Positions 1 to 6,792 are shown, counted from the first letter of the stretch. The stretch: DNA of 8,329 bases from Candidatus Acetothermia bacterium (GCA_003545155.1 DQCH01000077.1:5739-14067), one strand, 5' to 3'. Translations and numbers: made by a program. Notes: generated by a model not told the origin, from the letters alone.

Positions 1-495
1 CCCGCTTGTGGGATCCCCTGTGAGATTCGACGGATCGACCTCGCACGACCCCGATGGCACGATCGTCTCCTACAACTGGAGCTTTGGCGACGGTGCAAGC
101 GGCACAGGGACCATCGTGCAACATCCGTATAATTCCACAGGAACATATACCGTGCGCCTTACAGTCACCGACGACGATGGAGCGACAAACACGGCGACTC
201 AGCAGGTGACCATCACACAAGCACCCAACCAGGCTCCTGTTGCCTCATTCACATACACCCCGCCTTCCCCGCTTGTGGGATCCCCTGTGAGGTTCGACGG
301 ATCGACCTCGCACGACCCCGATGGCACGATCGTCTCCTACAACTGGAGCTTTGGCGACGGTGCAAGCGGGACAGGGACCATCGTGCAACATCCGTACGCT
401 TCCACAGGAACATATACGGTGCGCCTTACAGTCACCGACGACGATAGTGCAACGAACACGGCGACTCAGCAGGTGAGCGTCACACAAGCACCCAA
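1..495 (+). repeat. Near-identical tandem duplication of a PKD domain unit (267-bp period)
   Basis: Positions 1-228 recur at 268-495 with an exact offset of 267 bp (89 codons). I count about a dozen base differences over the 228 shared positions, several of them synonymous. The first copy is cut by the window edge, so the array probably continues upstream. The other PKD domains in the same protein (around 1255-1490 and 2150-2410) are much more diverged, so this pair reflects a recent duplication or ongoing gene conversion. Confidence 0.93.
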
Positions 496-2977
496 GCCCG
501 ACCTCACGGTGGGAAGCATCTCCCATTCACCGGTTCATCCGAGTATCGGGGAGTCAGTCACCTTCACCATCATCGTGAATAACCAGGGCGGCGCCCCTAG
601 CGGAGCGTTCCGCGTCCGCCTCGATGGGGCCACCTCCTCGACCGATGGAAACGTCCCGCAACTTGCCGCCTCAGCCTCGACCACCGTCTCCCTCTTGTTA
701 CCCTTGACACAGGCGACTGAGACATTCAACGTTTACATCGATGACCTAAACCAGGTTACAGAATCAAACGAGGGGAACAACACCACACAGGAGATTGTGG
801 AGGCCGCCCCTTCAAACGGCGGTGCATGGGTAAGCCCTACGGGATACTCTGACCCCGATGACTTCTTCTATTACGAGGCAAGAGCCTATGACGATGACAC
901 CGCCACGAAGTGCAGTAGCGATAAGGGAGTGCGGCAATTCGTCTGGACATTCTTCTTATATCTTAAGCTCCCATCCCCAAGAGAGTGCAGCAAGGTCAGG
1001 TTTATGGTTTCGGACAACTACGGTGCATGGGCCTACAGCAGGATCGATGTCGACGTCTACAAGGACGGCCGCTGGGTAGACGCATATAAAGGGTCAACCT
1101 CTGAGCGCAGATGGAAAACGGTCACATTCAGCGCTGGAATGGTAAGCGAAATGAGGATTCGCGGCTACCGCAACAGCGTACCCAAGGATATCTTCTTCTA
1201 CGTCCATGAAGCGGACTTCTATGTGATCGGTGGGGTGCCCCCAACACCAGCGGTCACCGCCGATGCCGGTGGTCCCTACTCAGGGATCGTCGGCCAGCCA
1301 GTCACCTTCGATGGCTCTGGTTCGAGTGGGCCCATCAGCCAGTACTTGTGGAACTTCGACGATGGAACAAGCGGCCAGGGGATAACCACCCCCCACACCT
1401 ACAGCGCCCCTGGGACTTACACCGTCACACTGAACGTGCACGGAACGGGTGGTCAACAGTCGACCGACAGCACCCAGGTGACGATCAGCCAACCCTCGCC
1501 ACCTCAACAGCTCACAATAGATCTCTCCTTACCTAAGACAAGTTACCAGGTCGGTGAGAATATCATCATCACATATGCAACAAACAGCGACGCTTACGTC
1601 TACATTTGTGAGGCCGACCCCAGCGGACGGCTGAGCCTTGTCTTCCCCAACGCTCGAGAGACGAACAACCGCGTCGCCGCAGGAACGCACACACTACCCG
1701 GTGGCGGCTACCGCCTACGCGTTAGCGAGCCCCCGGGTCAAGAGACCCTTTACGCCTTCGCGGCAACCAGCCGTCTACCGAACTTCCCAACATACTACGG
1801 CGGAGGATTTGCGTTCCTGAGCGCCAATGCCGGTGCATTCATCAATGCCGTGCGTCAGACCATGCAAGCCCAACTGCCCGCCTCCGATCGAAGCGAAGAC
1901 GCAATAGGGTTCAATGTCCTTTCCTCAGCTCCTACTGCCGGGACACTTACAGTCAGCTCCTTCCCGCAGGGGGCAAGCATCACCATAGACGGCGCTCCCT
2001 ACGGGACCACCCCGGCCCAGTTCAGCCTCAACGCCGGGGTCCACGCACTCGGCCTCTCTTACCCCGGCTACAACGCTGTCTCAGAACAGGTGACGATAGC
2101 TGCTGGCCAGACCACAAACCGGAGCTATACTTTGGTGCCCCTAGCCACTAACCAGCCTCCAGTGGCGAACTTCACTATCTCGCCGTCAAACCCGGCGGTC
2201 GGGCAGGCGGTCTCATTCAACGCCTCTACCTCTTACGATCCCGACGGATCGATCGTCTCATACGTCTGGAACTTCGGCGACGGGAACAGCGCCTGGGGGC
2301 CCTATGTCTCGCACACCTACGCGGCCGGCATGACCTACCTCGTTCAATTGACGGTCACCGATGATGACGGGGCGAGTCAAGCTGCGACAAGGTCGCTCCC
2401 AGTTGCCTCTGTTCTCCCTTACCCGCCTCCCTGGGGCGGCATTCCCGGTGGGCCGCCGATGGGGACAACCCCAGGGATCTTCGTTTGGGGAACCGACACA
2501 TGGCACATCACTGTCAATGCCGGGTCCACCTGGACAAGCGCCCACAGTTATAAACTGGAACTGCGCACCGACGGCTCGTTTGAGAACGTGAACCAATCCA
2601 CAAGCGGTGGAGTGGTTCCTCTGGGGATCGTTCCCACCCCCACCGAGGGTGGCAAGACACTAACCTTCCAGGAAAGCTTGCGCAGTGGGAGCATTGACTA
2701 CACCTTCACCGTCTCTTCTGCAAAGAGCATCTGGATGAGCCTGAAGCTTGACATCGATGGGGATGGAGACCTAGAGGAGGTGCCAAGCTTCATCTACCTG
2801 CGTAACCTCATGGTCCACCCGCCGACCGCCCCATTCGTGGTGGGACTGCCAAGTGGGAGCGGTGGGCCGCTTGTACCGAGCATGAACTTCAGGATTGGAT
2901 ATGTGTTCCCATCATACACCGCCCCCATGCGGTTCCTCATGATGACGACCGATATCAACACCCTGGAAGGCCACTGA
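2..2977 (+). CDS. Large modular PKD/CARDB/DUF4384/PEGA surface protein, 5'-partial
   Basis: The reading frame is open from the window edge, so the true start, and any signal peptide, lies upstream; 992 codons are visible. Counting residue 1 at the GTG at position 8, the domains are PKD 1-72, PKD 73-161 (each with the FGDG core and HDPDG/TDDD motifs), CARDB-like 162-265, a discoidin-like beta domain about 272-410, PKD about 416-495, DUF4384-like about 503-600, PEGA about 645-712 (GTLTVSSFPQGASITIDG), PKD about 715-802, and an unrecognised beta-rich C-terminal region 803-989. That last region contains DIDGDGDLEE at 915, an EF-hand-like calcium loop. PKD, CARDB and PEGA domains are known in extracellular or cell-surface proteins, so a surface adhesion or scaffold role is inferred. 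DUF4384 often accompanies secreted or envelope proteins. No LPXTG motif, C-terminal membrane helix or other sorting signal is visible at the end (...NTLEGH). The domain identities are fairly sure; the function and ligand are not known. Confidence 0.9.
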   Translation, partial: PLVGSPVRFDGSTSHDPDGTIVSYNWSFGDGASGTGTIVQHPYNSTGTYTVRLTVTDDDGATNTATQQVTITQAPNQAPVASFTYTPPSPLVGSPVRFDGSTSHDPDGTIVSYNWSFGDGASGTGTIVQHPYASTGTYTVRLTVTDDDSATNTATQQVSVTQAPKPDLTVGSISHSPVHPSIGESVTFTIIVNNQGGAPSGAFRVRLDGATSSTDGNVPQLAASASTTVSLLLPLTQATETFNVYIDDLNQVTESNEGNNTTQEIVEAAPSNGGAWVSPTGYSDPDDFFYYEARAYDDDTATKCSSDKGVRQFVWTFFLYLKLPSPRECSKVRFMVSDNYGAWAYSRIDVDVYKDGRWVDAYKGSTSERRWKTVTFSAGMVSEMRIRGYRNSVPKDIFFYVHEADFYVIGGVPPTPAVTADAGGPYSGIVGQPVTFDGSGSSGPISQYLWNFDDGTSGQGITTPHTYSAPGTYTVTLNVHGTGGQQSTDSTQVTISQPSPPQQLTIDLSLPKTSYQVGENIIITYATNSDAYVYICEADPSGRLSLVFPNARETNNRVAAGTHTLPGGGYRLRVSEPPGQETLYAFAATSRLPNFPTYYGGGFAFLSANAGAFINAVRQTMQAQLPASDRSEDAIGFNVLSSAPTAGTLTVSSFPQGASITIDGAPYGTTPAQFSLNAGVHALGLSYPGYNAVSEQVTIAAGQTTNRSYTLVPLATNQPPVANFTISPSNPAVGQAVSFNASTSYDPDGSIVSYVWNFGDGNSAWGPYVSHTYAAGMTYLVQLTVTDDDGASQAATRSLPVASVLPYPPPWGGIPGGPPMGTTPGIFVWGTDTWHITVNAGSTWTSAHSYKLELRTDGSFENVNQSTSGGVVPLGIVPTPTEGGKTLTFQESLRSGSIDYTFTVSSAKSIWMSLKLDIDGDGDLEEVPSFIYLRNLMVHPPTAPFVVGLPSGSGGPLVPSMNFRIGYVFPSYTAPMRFLMMTTDINTLEGH

Positions 2978-2983
2978 AGAATG

Positions 2984-3020
2984 AAAAAAGGGGGAAGGTA
3001 GACCCTTCCCCCTTGAATCT
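2984..3020. terminator. Bidirectional intrinsic terminator between convergent genes
   Basis: A perfect 11-bp stem (AAGGGGGAAGG at 2988-2998 with CCTTCCCCCTT at 3004-3014) encloses a 5-nt loop. It lies 10 bp after the stop of the PKD protein and 19 bp beyond the stop of the minus-strand beta-helix gene. Read on the minus strand the stem is followed by six T (complement of 2984-2989), a classic intrinsic terminator. On the plus strand the trailing sequence is only moderately T-rich (TTGAATCTTCTCTT), so termination there may be weaker. Confidence 0.85.
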
Positions 3021-3033
3021 TCTCTTACCTAGA

Positions 3034-3960
3034 TTACGGCGCGGTGATCTCAACACGCACCTGATGGTTGTGACCGTCGCTTGAGGTCCCGATGTATAGG
3101 TCGTAGATCCCAGGAGCAAAGCCGCTTGTGTCGATATCAAGCGAGTATTGCCCGGTCTCGGGATCGTAGGGAATCATACCCCAATAGACTACCACCGGCT
3201 CTTCATCCACTCGCACGATCGTCAGGTTGGCTGTGGGGTCGATCGTCACCTCACCGGTGATCGGGTCAGTAAGGGTAAAGGAGAGGTGAATCGTCTCCCC
3301 CTGGCCATACGTCCCTTCGATCTCCCCCTCGCCGCTAGCACCACCAGCGCCTGACCCACCGTCCAGGATGCCATCGATCGTACCGGCAAACCCGAATCCG
3401 AGAAGTCGGGTCACAAGCTTCTCGCAGTCGCCGTTGGCCATGAGTAGCGCATTATGTACGGCTATCCAGCCGTACTCAGTAATAAGCACTGCCGCTTCTC
3501 GGGTGGAAAGGCCACATATCTTGCCAAGAGCCATGATCACTAGGGCCTCATTGGCTGAGAACCCATCCAGGATAAGGTCGGCAAACTCGATCGCATCCAG
3601 AGGATCCATTTTGTACTCGTCCATGTAGGTAAGTAGCCTACAGACATTTACCGGCAAGAATGGACGATAGTCGATATCCCCCACTCGTCCTGACCCGGCT
3701 CCCCAGTAGTTGTAGGTAGCATCGAGGGTGTTCAAACCACCATTCGTCACTATCCCATACAGGTTGTTCCAGTTGATGTGGATCGTCGAGGCGTCGACAC
3801 CTCCTCCCACATCGATGTTCCCGTGTATGGAGAAGCCGTTACCCATCTTACCAAGGAGTATCCCTGCGGCATTCAGCGCCATGTTCCCTGTGAGATGGGT
3901 GGTACAGGCAGAATCGATACCGGCTTCGGAGACTTGATGGGCGACAACTAAAACTCCCAC
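3034..3960 (-). CDS. 5'-truncated parallel beta-helix protein with C-terminal beta-sandwich
   Basis: The open frame encodes 308 residues, but the first eight or nine lie in the IS21 end. The host part begins around VSEAGIDSA, so the original start and the bulk of the protein are missing. Residues 10-87 show right-handed beta-helix rungs (GNxxxNAAGI, STIHINWNNLYGI) ending in LDATYNYWG, a signature seen in NosD/pectate-lyase-like beta-helix proteins. GDIDYRPFLP (94-103) is the usual exit from that fold. Residues 104-200 look alpha-helical, 201-216 are a Gly/Ser/Glu linker, and 218-308 look like an Ig-like beta-sandwich (YDPETGQYSLDIDTSGFAPGIYDL). No signal peptide remains and the GTG at 3960 has no Shine-Dalgarno, so expression as an independent gene is doubtful. 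It is best read as the 3' remnant of a secreted or surface protein gene. It converges on the PKD gene and shares its terminator. Confidence 0.8.
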   Translation of the reverse strand: MGVLVVAHQVSEAGIDSACTTHLTGNMALNAAGILLGKMGNGFSIHGNIDVGGGVDASTIHINWNNLYGIVTNGGLNTLDATYNYWGAGSGRVGDIDYRPFLPVNVCRLLTYMDEYKMDPLDAIEFADLILDGFSANEALVIMALGKICGLSTREAAVLITEYGWIAVHNALLMANGDCEKLVTRLLGFGFAGTIDGILDGGSGAGGASGEGEIEGTYGQGETIHLSFTLTDPITGEVTIDPTANLTIVRVDEEPVVVYWGMIPYDPETGQYSLDIDTSGFAPGIYDLYIGTSSDGHNHQVRVEITAP

Positions 3961-3982
3961 CTAACGACAATTAGAATTCCCG
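3942..3982 (+). repeat. Left-end paired IS21 terminal repeats (L1, L2)
   Basis: L1 is at 3942-3959 (CGACAACTAAAACTCCCA) and L2 at 3965-3982 (CGACAATTAGAATTCCCG), a 23-bp period. L2 matches each right-end repeat at 15 of 18 positions in inverted orientation. L1, the outermost copy, matches only about 12 of 18 and so is the most degenerate. These are probable IstA binding sites. L1 also supplies the first codons of the truncated beta-helix reading frame on the other strand. Confidence 0.8.
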
Positions 3983-4008
3983 TTCTTGGAAGCTTGAACT
4001 TAGGCCGT

Positions 4009-4039
4009 CTAACCTTCTGATTAGGAGGAGGTTAGGTGG
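4009..4039 (+). promoter_or_regulatory. istA ribosome binding site with overlapping hairpin
   Basis: A strong Shine-Dalgarno tract, GGAGGAGG (4024-4031), lies 4 nt before the GTG start at 4036. CTAACCT (4009-4015) can pair with AGGTTAG (4029-4035), a 7-bp stem with a 13-nt loop that ends exactly at the start codon and takes in part of the ribosome site. A second element in the outer IS end, CCACCTAAC (3957-3965), is a perfect 9-bp complement of 4031-4039, which includes the start codon. The pairings share the 4031-4035 arm and are mutually exclusive. A regulatory role is inferred only. Confidence 0.45.
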
Positions 4040-4386
4040 TCACAGATCAACAAGTGAGGTTACTGATGAAGCTTTCGAAGACGGAGAAGACGTTGTCCCT
4101 TGCCGCGGCAAAGGCGGGGATGGAGGAGAAGACAGCGCGGAAGTATCGCCAGTTGGGAAGACTACCAAGCGAGGTGAAGGTTGGGCACACCTGGCGGACC
4201 AGGGAGGATCCGTTTGCCAAGGTGTGGGATGAAGTAGAAGAGAAGTTAGGGAACAATCGTGGGCTGCAGGCAAAGACACTGTTTGAAGACTTACAACGGC
4301 GCTACCAGGGGCGGTTCGCGGACGGGCAACTGCGGACACTACAGCGACGGGTGAAGGTGTGGCGAGCACTGGAAGGGCCCGGGTAA
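4036..4386 (+). pseudogene. istA: IS21 transposase IstA, N-terminal fragment (frameshifted)
   Basis: These 116 residues form the DNA-binding N-terminus of IstA. A helix-turn-helix lies at about residues 10-40 (LSKTEKTLSLAAAKAGMEEKTARKYR), as expected for binding the terminal repeats, and is followed by a helical segment ending RTLQRRVKVWRALEGPG. The frame stops at TAA 4384-4386, whereas IstA proteins of this type are normally a single chain of about 500 residues. The continuation KEVFFPQ... is encoded in the next frame. From 4036 to the downstream stop at 5548 is 1513 nt, one more than a multiple of three, so one extra base in GGGCCCGGG (4375-4383) explains the break. Start choice: GTG 4036 follows GGAGGAGG. 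On its own this product could bind DNA but could not catalyse transposition. Confidence 0.85.
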
Positions 4387-4390
4387 GGAG

Positions 4391-5548
4391 GTGTTCTTCC
4401 CCCAGAAACACTTTCCCGGGGTGCTGTGCCAATCGGACTTCACCCACATGAACTCCTTAGGGGTGACCATCGCAAGACAACCGTTCGATCACCTCATCTA
4501 CCACTTCGTGCTAACTTACTCCAACTGGGAGACAGGCACGGTGTGCTTTTCAGAGAGCTTCGAGAGCCTGGCGGAAGGGTTACAGGGTGCACTGTGGGAG
4601 CTGGGCGGGGTCCCTGAGGTACACCAAGCAGACCGCATGTCAGCCGCAGTATCGAACCTGAGTGAGAAAAAGGAGTTCACCAAGCGCTACGAAGCACTGT
4701 TACATTACTACGATATGGACGGGCGGAAGATTCAACCGGGCAAGGCCAATGAGGATAGTGATGTTGAGCAGCGGCATCACCGGTTCAAGGTCGCTGTTGA
4801 TCAGGCACTGATGCTGCGTGACAGTCGGGACTTTGTCAGCCGGGAGGCGTACGAGACGTTCTTGCGTCAGCTGTTTAACCAACTGAACGCGGGACGCCGT
4901 GGTCGACTAACCGAGGAGCTGGAGCATCTCTGTCCTCTCCCCAAGCGACGATTTGACGCGAGCAAGAAGCTCCGGGTCAAGGTCGGCCCAAGCAGCACAA
5001 TCCCTGTCCAGGGGAACGTGTACTCGGTGCACAGCCGCCTCATCGGGGAGCGGGTGGAGGTGCGTCTGTTCGCTGAGCACCTGGAAGTCTGGTACGCACA
5101 GAAGAAGGTTGAGATCATGCCTCGTCTACGGGGCAAGCACCATCACCACATCAACTACCGGCACATCATCGACTGGTTGGTGCGCAAGCCCGGTGCATTC
5201 GAGCAGTATCGCTACCGTGATGATCTGTTTCCTTCAAGTCGCTTCCGTATGGCCTACGATGCGCTTAAGCGGCAGACGCCGGCGCGGGGGCACAAAGAGT
5301 ACCTCAAGATTCTCCAGTTGGCCGCTCGCGAGACCGAAGCGGGAGTGAACGAGGCGCTGCGTGTGTTGCTCGACCAGGAGCAGCCGATCAATGCTGATGC
5401 TGTCAAACGGATGGTCCGCTCCGCACATGAGATCCCGCCGGTCGCCGATGTCGCTGTCGATACCGTTGACCTGAGCACCTACGACCAGCTGCTCAGTAGC
5501 GAACTACTCAGTAGTGAGTTGCTCTGCACCCAGGAGGTGGGGATATGA
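4391..5548 (+). pseudogene. istA: IS21 transposase IstA, catalytic fragment (frameshifted)
   Basis: This is the retroviral-integrase-like DDE core and C-terminal part of IstA (385 codons from 4391). Likely catalytic residues, counted from the codon at 4391, are D16 (CQSDFTHM), D81 (HQADRMS) and E126 (DSDVEQRHH), so the active site looks intact. A C-terminal beta-barrel-like region (TIPVQGNVYSVHSRLIGERVEVRLF) follows. IstA cuts and joins the element ends, with IstB as partner. The GTG at 4391 lies inside a Shine-Dalgarno-like sequence and is not a credible start; the fragment most likely belonged to one protein with the ORF at 4036-4386. The next in-frame starts are GTG 4421, which keeps D16, and ATG 4448, which loses it. 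Near the 3' end a 15-nt unit is tandemly duplicated (LLSSELLSSELL). Its TGA overlaps the istB ATG (ATGA). Confidence 0.85.
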
Positions 5549-6315
5549 GTCTACACACGATCGACATCCACACCCAGGTGGCACAGCGCCTGAAGGAACT
5601 GCGGTTGCCTGGGGTGCGGGCTTGCTACCAACAGGCAGCTCAGCTGGCGCAACAAGAGAGCCTGAGCTACGAACAGTACCTGTTGGAGCTCGTTGAACAA
5701 GAGTGTGAGGTTCGCCGGCACAACCGTGTCGAACGGTACCTGAGAAAATCTCGACTACCACTGGAGAAGACGCTTGACGCACTGGATCTTAAGCGCTTCC
5801 CCCAGAAGGTGGTCCATCAAGTCCGGACTCTGGTTGAAGGGTCGTTCCTTGACCGTGCCGAGAACATCCTCGCCTTTGGCAACCCTGGTAGTGGCAAGAC
5901 GCATCTGGTGTGCGCCATCGGGCAGGAACTGATCAGGGCTGGACGGCGGGTCTACTTCACACCCTGCAGTCTACTTGTTCAGGACCTCCTGCGAGCCAAA
6001 CACGAGCTCAAGCTCGCCCGGCTCCTCAAACGGTTACGGAAATACGATGCGCTTATCCTTGACGACATCGGCTACGTGCAACACGACCGCGACGAGATGG
6101 AAGTGCTGTTCACCCTGTTAGCCGACCGCTATGAACGAGGAAGCGTAATGATTACCAGCAACCTTCCCTTCTCGCAATGGGAACGCATCTTTCAGGATCC
6201 AATGACCACCGCTGCTGCCATCGACCGGCTCGTTCACCACAGCATCATTCTGGAGTTGAACATCTCCAGCTACCGTATGGAGCAGGCAAAAAGAAAGGAG
6301 GTGAAAGTAACATGA
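5545..6315 (+). CDS. istB: IS21 helper ATPase IstB
   Basis: This 256-residue AAA+ ATPase is related to DnaC and assists IstA in target selection and transposition. A helical N-terminal domain (about 1-95) is followed by the ATPase core: Walker A GNPGSGKT (112-119), Walker B ALILDDIGY (169-177), sensor-1-like VMITSN (201-206) and a conserved IDRLVHH (226-232). The length matches the family (about 250), so it looks intact. ATG 5545 is chosen because it overlaps the istA stop as ATGA and is preceded by AGGAGG (5532-5537) at 7 nt, an arrangement typical of translational coupling. Because istA is broken, this helper may only act in trans on related IS copies. Confidence 0.95.
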   Translation: MSLHTIDIHTQVAQRLKELRLPGVRACYQQAAQLAQQESLSYEQYLLELVEQECEVRRHNRVERYLRKSRLPLEKTLDALDLKRFPQKVVHQVRTLVEGSFLDRAENILAFGNPGSGKTHLVCAIGQELIRAGRRVYFTPCSLLVQDLLRAKHELKLARLLKRLRKYDALILDDIGYVQHDRDEMEVLFTLLADRYERGSVMITSNLPFSQWERIFQDPMTTAAAIDRLVHHSIILELNISSYRMEQAKRKEVKVT

Positions 6316-6434
6316 AAGGACCACTGAAGCTAAGATGTCATGCCCGCGATGCCCCTCAAGAGGTCGCCGTGGTCATGGGGTATCTCCTGTCCGGCGATCT
6401 ACTCATCGGGGGAGGTTTGTGCTACCATCGGTAA
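6312..6434 (+). CDS. Possible 40-residue third ORF of the IS element
   Basis: A 41-codon frame starts at ATG 6312, overlaps the istB stop as ATGA, and is preceded by a strong AGGAGGTGA (6296-6303), 10 nt from GGAGG to the ATG. It ends at TAA 6432, two bases before the inner right-end repeat. The peptide (MKGPLKLRCHARDAPQEVAV..., then a hydrophobic stretch VMGYLLSGDLLIGGGL) matches no family I recognise. The Shine-Dalgarno also falls inside istB codons for lysine and glutamate, so it may be incidental. No function is proposed. Confidence 0.3.
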   Translation: MKGPLKLRCHARDAPQEVAVVMGYLLSGDLLIGGGLCYHR

Positions 6435-6435
6435 A

Positions 6436-6476
6436 CGGGAAAAATAATTGTCGTTGACCGGGAAGAATAATTGTCG
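6436..6476 (-). repeat. Right-end paired IS21 terminal repeats (inner R2, outer R1)
   Basis: The inner copy is CGGGAAAAATAATTGTCG (6436-6453) and the outer copy CGGGAAGAATAATTGTCG (6459-6476). They differ at one base and have a 23-bp period, the same as at the left end and in inverted orientation to it. They are probable IstA binding sites. The better conservation here than at the left end suggests that the left tip has decayed. Confidence 0.85.
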
Positions 6477-6480
6477 TCAA

Positions 6481-6792
6481 TCACGGCTCCCCAACTTCTG
6501 CGATTAACTCCAGGTCATGGACACATAGTCCAATCGAAATGCGCAAAGGATGGGCATAGATGACCCCAGTGAACAGCTTGTTCTCACGCTGCCTCTTTGC
6601 AGCTTCAGCAAGAAAATCATCATCGAAGGTAAAGATAACCCGATCGAGTTGGGTTGCCCGATCCAGTAGATTAGGATCGGGCAATATGTCTGCACCATCT
6701 TCTTGGGCAGTGAGCACGTCGACATCCCGCATTCGGAGCCCAAGGGTAATTGCTCGAGGAATGTGCACATCCATGTAGAGAGCGATACCCAT
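6481..6792 (-). CDS. DUF5615 PIN-like toxin-type protein, 3' end cut by IS
   Basis: The 103-residue product starts MGIALYMDVHIPRAITLGLR and contains DVLTAQEDG, LLDRATQLDRVIFTFDDDFL and TGVIYAHPLRISIGLCVHDLELIA. These are hallmarks, as I recall the family, of DUF5615 (PIN-like, Mut7-C-type) proteins, which lie next to DUF433 antitoxin-like genes and are presumed ribonuclease toxins. The acidic residues (D9, E31, DDD at 77-79) are consistent with a PIN-like metal site. The frame ends EVGEP with TGA at 6481-6483, which lies in the predicted IS tip. Family members generally run on for about ten or more residues, so the C-terminus looks truncated and the stop is supplied by the element. ATG 6792 follows directly after the ancestral TAA of the antitoxin gene. 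Residual activity cannot be judged. Confidence 0.75.
   Translation of the reverse strand: MGIALYMDVHIPRAITLGLRMRDVDVLTAQEDGADILPDPNLLDRATQLDRVIFTFDDDFLAEAAKRQRENKLFTGVIYAHPLRISIGLCVHDLELIAEVGEP

Larger units (their letters stand above)
3935..6483 (+). mobile_element. IS21-family insertion sequence (istA-istB), about 2.55 kb
   Basis: The element contains the diagnostic IS21 gene pair: a DDE transposase gene overlapping an AAA+ ATPase helper gene. Both ends carry two copies of an 18-bp motif (CGACAATTA...TTCCCG) in inverted orientation, spaced exactly 23 bp apart at each end. Multiple terminal repeats of this sort are known for IS21 elements and serve as transposase-binding sites. The tips are placed at TGAT (3935-3938) and ATCA (6480-6483) because the sequences align there; an error of a few bases is possible. 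No direct repeat flanks these tips, and both neighbouring genes are truncated at them. The size fits the family (about 2-2.5 kb). The istA frameshift and the diverged left outer repeat suggest an ageing, probably non-autonomous copy. Confidence 0.88.

Noticed and set aside
2258..2596. Minus-strand 112-codon open frame inside the PKD gene
   Set aside because: It is a shadow of a PKD domain and the following region, without domain or ribosome site.
3368..3937. Plus-strand open frames opposite the beta-helix gene
   Set aside because: They are antisense shadows; the minus-strand translation has clear beta-helix and beta-sandwich features and the plus strand has none.
4040..4447. Minus-strand 135-codon open frame opposite the istA start
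   Set aside because: It is an antisense shadow of istA with a low-complexity Ser/Pro-rich translation and no recognisable domain.
4384..4450. Efficient reinitiation at the Shine-Dalgarno-like TAAGGAGGTG to make a separate catalytic IstA
   Set aside because: No start codon lies 5-10 nt downstream of the site; the nearest usable GTG (4421) is about 30 nt away and ATG 4448 would remove a catalytic Asp. A plain one-base indel is simpler.
5494..5524. Short 15-nt tandem duplication near the istA 3' end as a regulatory repeat
   Set aside because: It encodes LLSSE twice in frame and looks like a simple slippage duplication in a tolerant C-terminal tail.
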